Assembly: GCF_047496725.1 (NCBI RefSeq) | Contig: NC_132977.1 | Coordinates: forward strand, 5,340,501 to 5,404,500 | Reading direction: 5' to 3' | DNA length: 64,000 bases | From: Anoplolepis gracilipes | Taxonomy: Eukaryota; Arthropoda; Insecta; Hymenoptera; Formicidae | In this document: piece by piece, positions 12,313 through 21,490 of the stretch | How positions within the stretch are numbered: the stretch's first letter is position 1 | How the letters are laid out: the number at the start of each line of letters is the position of its first letter | Program-made: the position numbers and the translations under genes | The notes under the pieces: model-generated | Databases searched by the model: none | Told to the model about the DNA's origin: nothing | The model's input: only the letters and a program-made list of their open reading frames with translations

Positions 12313-13400
12313 AATTACATCACTCTTACAGTTTCTGAAGTAAACTGACACTGAGTGTTTATACGAACTCATTTAGTCAATACATAGCTCATTTATAAAA
12401 AATGATGGAAGTGTATAGTTGAATTAATACATTAGCGTTATGAATTATTTTATTCTTTTATAAATACACATAATTTTAAAAGAGACAAGTTAATTGATTT
12501 CACTGAACAATATTAATGTTGTTAAACATTAGTATAAGTTTCTATGCATGGAAATAGCTAAAATATTTAACTTTTTATTAAAATTATTTTAGAGGTAAAG
12601 ATTAAGCGGCGATATTTCTTTTCTGTCTTTATAATCAATAGTACTTAAAGGTTTATTCTATAATTCGCATAATTAATTCTATACTTAACAGTCAAATTTT
12701 ACATTTTAAAGAATCAGTCAATTAGAATAAAAGATTTATCAAATATTAAAAGAATTTATTTAAAGACGTGTGTATGTATAATTACAAAATAATAAAACAA
12801 ATGCATAATTACAAATTATACATATAATAAAATAAATTAATAATTTATACATCAACAATATATGATCAAAACATACTAATTATATTCATAGTGATATTCA
12901 CAGTGATATGAATGCATCATATATTAATAATTGAAAATTTACTGCATATAATTTCTTATAATATTTTTCAATTGTACACATTTAAAATATTTTATAGTTT
13001 AATGATTATCTACTATTTCTTAAAGATAAAAGTACATAAAAAGCAAATTTTAATATTTTTATGTGTTAAAATGCATTCCTCTATTCTTTTACTCCTAATT
13101 ATTTTAAATTATTAAACGTCAAGCATATATTAATGTCAAAAGAGCCTCATTATTACCTATACAATATAAAAAAAACACAAATTTATAACATTATTTTAAT
13201 ATTTTATAACATTTAAAAATAAATTCTACTTAAAAAAATAACTTTTTTGCTAATAAGAATAAATTGATGATTTCAATACGCGTAAGTGCTACAAAAAACA
13301 TATTGCAATTACGAAGTTCTCTTATTGTTACAATTTATTATAATCGACCTGCCTGACAAATGAGTATAAACAGTCAATTAGTTTGCAATATTCGCTGATC
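12313..13400. promoter_or_regulatory. Divergent intergenic block between M4 and relic R1
   Basis: About 1.09 kb between the M4 start and the lost start of the plus-strand relic R1. It aligns by eye with the M5/P1 intergenic block (20306-21490), including GAACTCATTTAGTCAATACATA near M4 and TAATACGCGTAAGTGCTACA (AAGTGC at 13284-13289) near R1. No coding exon is present; an ORF at 12912-13115 is AT-rich noise. Confidence 0.5.
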
Positions 13401-13580
13401 ACAGTAACTATTATCCAATAAATCTTTTTTGTCATACTTTATTATATTGACCTTATAACACGACCAACATCTAAGATTTTATACATATATTACACGCGTA
13501 AGTATTTCATACTTTCTAATAATTTGGTTCTATTATGCTTATTTCTATTACAACATAGTAACTTCATTTATATGAATGAA
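13401..13580 (+). pseudogene. R1: dead exon 1 of a plus-type gustatory receptor
   Basis: Sequence aligns with exon 1 of P2-P5 (GTAACT-TATCCAA, then CCAACATCTA and ATTACAACATAGTAACTTCATTTA). The start ATG is now ACA at 13401 and a TAA follows the first CAA codon. No exons 2-7 follow before the next relic. It is the plus-strand partner of M4 in a head-to-head arrangement. Confidence 0.7.
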
Positions 13581-13879
13581 ATAATGTTCATTCACATTTG
13601 ACCTCTGCAGGGTTGTATTTTATTACTTGTAACAGAAAAAGTAATTTTCTTATAAAATACAAAATTACATTTTTCGGTAAAAAGTAACATATTTGACAAT
13701 TACTTTTATTGTTACTTTGTTTAAAATTATTTGGTATAATTTGCAAAGAAAGGAACATATTAAAAAAAAGTGTTGGAATGCAGCATTACATGAAATCTAT
13801 TAGAAACTCTTTTTAATATGTACCTTGTTTCTTTCTAGTTTATAAGACGAGTAGCACGCACACGCATGCACACACACGC

Positions 13880-13899
13880 GCGCGCGCGCATATATATAT

Positions 13900-13932
<33 letters not shown>
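13880..13932. repeat. CG/CA/(TA)n microsatellite
   Basis: Alternating purine-pyrimidine run (CACACGCGCGCGCG then TATATA). Such runs can adopt non-B DNA; here it lies just beyond the end of relic R2. Confidence 0.85.
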
Positions 13933-13937
<5 letters not shown>

Positions 13938-13995
13938 TGATTCTTTCATTATTAATTAGTATTGAGAATATACGAATATATGAATATCTATACAC

Positions 13996-14255
13996 CTTGT
14001 TAAGATAAATATTTACGATAACAGATGCAGACGAAAACCGATATCAGTACATTGACTATAGTAGAGGTTTCAAAAAGCCATTTTTCTGCTTTAAATTTAA
14101 TTACTAAATAATAATAAAAATAAATATATAAACAATCCACATCGTCAAATCATAGAAAACATTTATGTAAACTTTCTTAAGAAAATAAATATCGAAACTA
14201 AGAACGGAAAAAGTCAGAAGAAAAGGATGTGAAGCTCGTTCTATAGTAATCCCAT
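13996..14255 (-). pseudogene. R2: dead exon 1 of an M4/M5-type receptor
   Basis: Minus strand aligns over its whole length with exon 1 of M5, from ATGGGATTACTATAGAAC to the AACAAG|GTGTAT donor. A missing base after the ATG shifts the frame straight into TAG, and an internal TAG follows. Exons 2-7 are absent, so only the first exon and upstream region of this copy remain. Confidence 0.8.
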
Positions 14256-15420
14256 AATTACATAACTCTTACATGTTTTGAAGCAAATATTGGGCTCCAG
14301 AGAACACAATGTTATGTACAAAGCATGTTATATTGCTATAACATTGTTGAAATTATAACATTGATGTTACATCACTGTTGCCTTGTGTTTACTGAGCTGT
14401 TTGTACATCTTATCATATCATTTACAACCTATTTGCTAGTAGCATATTCTTAAGTAGTTCGTCAAACCGATGGAGAAGAAAATTTGAATTAATAATGTGA
14501 ATTCACATTTCTCTGTAGAAATTCGAATAAAATATAATTTTGAACCACACATTTACAGTCCATTTGCTATGAATGTTTCTTTTATGCAGATTCTTTTTAA
14601 TGTAGATTATGCTCTGCATTGAACATATATTATAAGCATAAAAAAAAAGTTTTTTGTTTAAATTTATTATATCTTATTTCTTATTTTATTTGTGTTATTA
14701 TATTTTAATTATGTTATCTATGTTATTTTATTTATATTATTAAATATTACACTTATACTGTATATTAAAAGCCGATTTCAGTTTCCTCATTTCCTACCGG
14801 ATTTGCATTTAATTAAAGTATTAATCATGTAATTTTTTCACTTTTCACAAAGAAAAATTTACATGATCGATCCCCTGATTTTATTATTTTTTGATTATGC
14901 GAGGTTAGTAAGGCATGTCCCTGCCTATCGTTAGATAGGCAACCCAACTTACTGATCTGTACGTTGCGGAAGCATCCTGTACAAACTTATTTAGTCAATA
15001 CATAGCTCATTTATAAAAACCGATGTAATAGTGTATAATTGAACCAATACTTTTACAAACATATTACATATTTTACTTTTGTTTCGTATAATAAATTATT
15101 ATTATAATATAATAAAACAAAAATTTGCGTTATACATAACAATTATAAGATAATCAGTATTAATTATCAATATTTACTTTGAGAAAATACACAAAAAATA
15201 AATTAATAGCATTATTACAATATTTCGCAACATCTAGAATTTAGAAATAAATAAATTTCTCATAAGAATGAATTGATGGTTTTAATACGCGGAAGTGCTA
15301 CAGAAAACATATTGAAATTACAGAGATCTCTTATTGTTGAGTCATCACAATTACGATTTGCCTAACAAATAAATATAAACAGACAGTTAGTTACTAGTTA
15401 GTTTACAATATTCATTGAAC
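14256..15420. other. Divergent intergenic block between R2 and R3, with an insertion
   Basis: About 1.17 kb. The outer parts match the M4/R1 and M5/P1 blocks (for example TTTAGTCAATACATAGCTC near 14990 and TTAATACGCGGAAGTGCTA near 15290). The stretch from about 14290 to 14980 has no counterpart there and looks like an insertion of unknown family; it carries a perfect 20-bp palindrome TGCCTATCGTTAGATAGGCA at 14922-14941. Confidence 0.5.
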
Positions 15421-16490
15421 ATGGTAACTACTACTCAACAAGCTTTGTTTCCTTTTTTTATTACATATTTCATTATAGGATTGAGTCCCTATCCTATGAT
15501 ATAACCAACATCTAATAGAATCCCATGGATTACATACTTAAGTATCTTATATTGTGTGATAATTTGGTTTGCTTTACCTTACATTTGTTACACAGAGATA
15601 TGGAAGCAGTTATATTCATCGTTACAATCATTCTCTACGGTAACTAATATTTTTACCACAATTATATAATACAATTAGTTTACATACATAGGCTGCATTT
15701 TCTTTGAACGTTCACACACTGAAACCGTCAATCTATTTTTCTTTGATATATAATGAGCAACAAAGATAGAACAATGTATCCAAACGCAGCTAAATACGAC
15801 TGATTACTTTTTGAGAAACGGTAATGCTTATTAGTTACTTTTTAAAATTAATAACAAATAACAGTAAAGTTACTTTTTAGAAAAAAGAATAATGATAATA
15901 AGTTGTAAAGTTAATTTCTTAACTCTAAATTTCTGGGATAATTAACATCTTAACCATAATTGTATGTTTCTACGATTATAAACTTTTATCATTAAATAAT
16001 ACAAGAAAGTATATTTTAATATGCATTTTTATTATAAAGTAATTAATTTACACATATTAACATGATTTATTATATCAATTAATAATTACACTTGATAATA
16101 GTAAAACTTTATGTAATAATTTCCTGAAAAATTTTTACCAAATAATATTTCTTAAGCTTGTTTACATATTTATTACACAATTACATAATTACGTTTTAAA
16201 GAATGGAAACATTATATATATATATATATATATATATACATTTCAAAAAATCACCTATATCTTAAATTATTTTCGAAAGTTAGGATAAGCATGAAAAGGC
16301 TTGCTGTGCTAATGATACTTTAAAACAATTTAACATTCTAAAGACGTATTGAAACATGCACATATCTTCCAAACAAGTACATGGAAAATATATAGTTTTA
16401 TTACTCAAAATACGATTCATTATAATAGCTGAAAACAGAACGAGACATTACCTGGACCTGGTTATTTCTATTTTATATACTAAACCATTG
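15421..16490 (+). pseudogene. R3: dead plus-type receptor, exons 1 and 2 only
   Basis: Exon 1 relic from 15421 (ATGGTAACTACTACTCAACA) resembles P1 exon 1 but has TAA in place of the CAA after PYPM, and its 3' end is lost at about 15668. Exon 2 relic from 16291 (ATGAAAAGGCTTGCTGTGCT) has lost bases after GCTGT, so frame is broken and TAA follows. It runs to about 16490, where it abuts the last exon of M5 on the other strand. A 104-bp palindromic element (15689-15792) sits between the two exons. Exons 3-7 are missing. Confidence 0.75.
15689..15792. mobile_element. Palindromic short element, copy 1
   Basis: Begins TAGGCTGCATTTTCTTTGAA and ends AAACGCAGCTA, its inverted counterpart. The interior also folds back (TCTATTTTTCTTTG against CAAAGATAGA). 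Related copies lie at 50085-50206 and 56368-56487. Confidence 0.7.
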
Positions 16491-16678
16491 GAAAGTTATG
16501 TTTATCTGTTTTAAAGGTTTGGATGTTTTTTCTGGTATCGTGACCATTTGTATTATGATGATCAGAAATGTTATTAAACATACGATAAACTGAAAAAAAA
16601 CATGTAAATTAAATTATTTTGTACAGACTTTATAGTTACAAAAACTTGACAATTATAAATTCATTATAAGATTATTTT

Positions 16679-16718
<40 letters not shown>

Positions 16719-17967
16719 ACATTTCTAAACATCAATTTGTAAAACATACATTTCCGTTACCTAATTGACTAAAATAATAAAGATGTGAAATGTGGTAAAA
16801 AATATAAAGCCTATAATTTTTATAGCGTAATAATTTATAACACATAATAATTTTTTTTTTTATTTTATAAAATATAAAAAATAAATATATAAAGATAAGT
16901 TGTATATAGGAAAACTAACCCTTCGTAGAATGCCATTACCAAAATAGAAGAAACCCAATCCATTAAATTTTAATGGATGATATATCATTTGCAACGTAAA
17001 CTGATAAATCTGCAATATGATTATTTTATACATTATTTTGTAGACACTTTATTTAAAACATTTGTTTTTAATATAAAAATGTATTTACCTCGTTACGAAC
17101 ATCAGCATATCGAAGAAAATCTGTTAGTTGATGAATAATTATTTTCATTTCACTAGCCTAAAAAATAATCAATAAATATATATATGTATATTTATGTTTA
17201 TTTATTTATTAAATTTCATACAAGAATTTACCTTAGAGCTAACACTCTCGCAAGCGTAATTTAAACAAATTATTCTAATTCCATATAAGAACAACCACGT
17301 GTAGATGTCAAACCAATTAAATAGTGAGAAAGGAGATTTTACTTTTATATGCATATAAATATACCAACAATGTCTCAAAAAACATATCATACAATTTATC
17401 ACTTCCATAGTCATCTGTATTTCGAACATTCCATTTAATTTGCGAGCAATTTGACACAATTCTAAATGCAAATGCCTATTAAAAATTAATATTTGTTTAC
17501 AAGAGAATGTATATATATACAAAACGCGCGTGCATAAAGAAAAGAACTATCATATATATAATATATCGACATAAATTTTTATTGACTACGAAGTGCATCT
17601 CTCAGCTTTACTGTTATATCTGAATTAGTTTTATTAGTTTTATTGTTAAATCTCCAGAAATTAAAGATTCGTCCGAACAAAAGTAAAATACTGATTTACA
17701 TTGATATCCATAAAACATGTTTATAATAATTAGTACACATGATATTTCTATGAATGGTTAATGGTTCTGTTTTTTTCCATGTACATCGCAATCCATACTC
17801 TTCTTTTAGCAAAAGACATCTCATGTGTTCGTTTACTTTATCAAATCTGGTACCAATGTACCTGTATTATAGTAGGAAAAACACTTTTAAAATTTTAAAA
17901 TATACACAAAAAAATAAATTGTTTAATATCATTAATGTTTAAAATTAAGTTTATATAAATTAACTAC

Positions 17968-18017
<50 letters not shown>

Positions 18018-18048
18018 GTAGTTAATTTATATAAACTTAATTTTAAAC

Positions 18049-18098
<50 letters not shown>

Positions 18099-19983
18099 GA
18101 TATAACGAGTACTTATTTAAATTGTGTTAAAAATAAGTGGTTATTACTTCAAAACAAGTAGACCAAACAAAGTAAATAAATCGCTTTCTTATAGAGAGAA
18201 GACGGGTAAGTTTTATTACTGTCATGAGAAAATATAGAATGTTTTAATAATTTAAACATACATTATAATTTTTTATAATTGCTTGCTTCCATGAACTATA
18301 TTAAAGCAGGTTTTCAAGATATTATCCATTGGAATCGGTACAAAATTATAACCGTTTGTGAAAATTTTAAAGTACAAATAAAAAAAAAGTAAATAAAAAT
18401 TTTATTTTTAATTTAAAATTTATTTTGTATTTTTATTTATTTTTATATTTTACTTTTTTACTTAAAAAATAAATAAAATGTTAAATATCCAGCACACAAT
18501 ACGTAAAGATTATAATGCAATTTCAGAAAGGCCGTTGAAAAGTATCAAAAACATACTTCTAAGTGTAGTTTTGTTTGATTATATTTTAGATCTATTATTT
18601 ACTACGAAATCCATGATATCCCTTAGTATAGTTTTTGTCTCTATTGTAAAACTCGATGAAGAATACTTTTTCGATACTAGCTTTAAATGTTCACCTTAAA
18701 ATATTTATCTTAATATTTGATATTTGTAAACTAACTTATACAAAAGCTCAAATAAAAATTATCATACATTAGATCTTAGTTGATTAAATAATCGCCAAAA
18801 TCGAAGCAAGAAAAATATAATAATTGCGTGTATACACAAACACGATAAATATATATGTGTTCTGGTAAAAGTGAGCAATCTCTCGAATCCCATAAGTTCC
18901 TATAAAATTTTTTTCTATAATGTATTTCTACCGAGATATTTGTTTCTAAAGCTTAAATCTGAGCATCATTTTTCTAAAATAACTTTTATATTATTTTGTA
19001 CATCTTAATAATGTATTATATAAGAACTTTTTTTATTATTAAATGAAGATCTTTAAAATAGTGTGATGAAATTTTGTTTTTAGATTTGTCACATCTTTCT
19101 CTAAAAAAAAGGCATTCTTGTTTTATTTCGTTAAAACTGTTTTCAAGAAAAACGCATTTGATTAATAGAAAGTAAACCTTATTCGTAATAATTGATTAAA
19201 ATATAATAATAAATGAAAATAATACAAAATTATATTGTGTATTAAAAAAAATTAATTACTTAAAAAAATTATTTAGCATTGTGAACAAATAAAAAGTGAT
19301 ACTGGGATATTATGTGGGTGCAGCAGTCATCAAATCATCGTGCACGGGAATGCGTTAGAGTTGGTGGAAGTCATTTTGGAACATTTTTTTAAATTTGGCC
19401 AAATTCGTTTTCTTATACACATAAGAAAACGATTTTAGCTAAATTAAAAAAAAATGTTAAAAAATTATATATATCGTGTTTGTGTATATTAACTAAAGCA
19501 TTTTAATTATTTTGATTCTTAAAAATATAAAATACACTATATTGAATGTAATACTAACCACAAAAGAGTCACAAGTAACAAATCCATAAACATGTTAACG
19601 TGAAAATGATGGTTTGTGATATAAGAAAAAATAAAGCTCCGATAATCTTTCGTGTTTCCCCACCACCATATCCCATCATTTATATTCGCTAAATTTATAG
19701 ACACTAACCACCCAAGCAACACTCGTTTCACATATGTGTGCAGTTTGTGATATATTTTTGGAGTACCTAGTTCTTCCAATGTATTGTCTATAGCAGCAAC
19801 TCTTTTTATAAATATTCGAAATCTCTGAATAAGAAACAATTTAAAATATACTTATTTTCCTGTAGTATAAAACATAATTGTACACATAAAGACTACATAA
19901 AAAATTTTTATTGTAAAGTTCCATAATCTTTACATTATTAAGTATTAAAATTTGATTATTTTTATCATTAATTAGTATTGAAA

Positions 19984-20041
<58 letters not shown>

Positions 20042-20305
20042 CTTGTTATGATAAATATTTACGATAACAGATGTGATGCAGACGAAAACTGATATCAGTA
20101 CATTGACTATAGTAGAGATTTCAAAAAGCCATTTTTCTGCTTTTAATTTAATCACTACATAAAAATAAAGATAAATATAAACGATCCAAATTGTCAAATC
20201 ATAAAAAACGTTTATGTAAACTTTCTTGGGAAAATAAATACCAAAACCAAAAACCGAAAAAGTCAGAAGGAAAGGATGTAAAGCTTGTTCTATAGTAATC
20301 ACCAT
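16473..20305 (-). CDS. M5: gustatory receptor (EQALHP type), complete, 7 exons
   Basis: Exons on the minus strand: E1 20042-20305, E2 19559-19824, E3 17700-17861, E4 17232-17475, E5 17089-17157, E6 16920-17009, E7 16473-16589. Sum 1212 nt, 403 residues, all joins in phase. Landmarks: MVITIEQALHPFLLTFSVFG (E1), KRVAAIDNTLEELG (E2), IGTRFDKVNEHM (E3), HLHLELCQIARKLN and CLNYACESVSSK (E4), GFFYFGNG (E6), IIIQMVTIPE then a tail (E7). Closest to M4. Intron 2 is long (1.7 kb) and holds a transposon remnant and a perfect palindrome. The last codons and stop appear to come from sequence shared with the antisense of relic R3. M5 stands head to head with P1, 1.19 kb apart. Confidence 0.85.
16684..16713 (-). 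repeat. (GA)n tract in M5 intron 6
   Basis: Same repeat and position as in M4 intron 6, upstream of the last exon. Confidence 0.85.
17934..18051. repeat. Perfect palindrome with 38-bp arms around (TA)n
   Basis: Left arm 17934-17971 (AATGTTTAAAATTAAGTTTA...) and right arm 18014-18051 are exact reverse complements, separated by a TA run. A second TA run continues to about 18096. Located in M5 intron 2. It could be a real fold-back or an assembly artefact. Confidence 0.85.
18831..19488. mobile_element. Decayed Tc1/mariner-like element in M5 intron 2
   Basis: Left end TATACACAAACACGAT (18831-18846) and right end ATCGTGTTTGTGTATA (19473-19488) are perfect inverted repeats, with TA at both outer edges. 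Near the right end (19321-19383) a plus-strand frame reads RARECVRVGGSHFGTF. This resembles the C-terminal tail (ECI..GGHFEHLL-like) of many insect mariner/IS630-type transposases. The rest of the coding region is lost. Confidence 0.65.
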
Positions 20306-21490
20306 AATTACATAACTCTAACAAGTTTTGAAGCAAACTGGCATTGTATATTTGTACGAACTCACTTAGTCGATATATAACATTTATAAAAAACGATGTA
20401 ATAGTGTATAATGTGTATAGTGTTGAATCAATACATTATGGATCATTTAATTCTTTTATAAATATACACACAATGAGAAAATCGATTTATTTCGCTGAAC
20501 AATATTAGTTAATAATTAGTGAACAGTTTTTATCATAAAAATAGCTAAAAGATTTAATTTTTTAAATTATATAAGAGACAAAAAGCGATGATATTTCGTT
20601 GAAAGCTTTTTGAATTTTCATAATCAATGATAAGCTTTATTCTACAATTACTAACAGCTAAATTTTCATATATTAAACAATTAGTCAATGAAAAGAATAC
20701 TTATAAAGAGCTTATATATTTAAAGGCGTATATATATGTACGCATAATTACAAAATAATAAATTGCTCGCAAATTGTGTAATAAAATAAATTAACGATTA
20801 ACAATGTATGATCAGTAAGACATACTGATTATATGATATATATAGTAGTACATATGAATTATACGTGTAATATGTTATTAGTAATTAAAAGTTACTGTCA
20901 CACATATAATTCGTCTAATTATATTTTCCAATTGTATGTAAGTAATGTCTTAAACATGTTTTAATAATAGTCTAATCTACTATTAATTAAAGACAAAAGT
21001 AAATAAAAAGCAAGTTTTAATATTTTTATGCAATAAAATATATTTATCTATTCTTTTACTTCTAATCATTTTGGATTATTAAAAGTTAAGCATATATTAA
21101 TATGTCAAGAAAAAACGTGATTCTTACACAATTAGATATTTGCTAATCATTTTTCAGATACTACATTGTACGAGTAATATAATAAAACAAATACAAACTT
21201 ATGTTACACAGAACAATTTTAAGATAATTAGTATTGATTATCAATATTTGCTTCGACAAGATACACAAAAAATAAATTAATAACATTATTTCAATATTTT
21301 GCAACATACAAAATTTAAAAATAAATTAACTTCTTTGCTCATAAGAATAAGTCAATTTTAATATACACAAGTACTGCAGAAAACATTATAGTACAAAGAT
21401 CTATTATTGTTATGAGTCATCATAATTGCGACTCGCTTAACAAATGAGTATAAACAGACAGTCAATGTTAGTTTGCAATATTCATTGAAC
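20306..21490. promoter_or_regulatory. Divergent intergenic region between M5 and P1
   Basis: 1185 bp separating two start codons on opposite strands; it must contain both promoters. The P1 side carries the shared block ending ATACACAAGTACTGCAGAAA (AAGTAC at 21369-21374, 120 bp from the start). It also has a dyad ATCAGTA-AGACA-TACTGAT at 20811-20829. About 0.9 kb of this block is repeated upstream of P2, P3, P4 and P5. Confidence 0.6.
21444..21488 (+). promoter_or_regulatory. Upstream ATG mini-frame ending 2 nt before the P1 start
   Basis: ATG AGT ATA AAC AGA CAG ... CAT TGA gives 14 codons and stops two bases before ATG 21491. The same-length frame precedes the P3 start (32237-32281) and the dead exon at 22388 (22341-22385). 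It could damp translation if transcribed. Alternatively TCAATGTTAGTTTG inside it could mark the transcription start, as M3 has TCAGTGTTAGTTTG at the same place. Confidence 0.4.

Noticed and set aside
18478..18699. 73-codon ORF in M5 intron 2
   Set aside because: No recognisable motif, no paralogue, lies in a long AT-rich intron.
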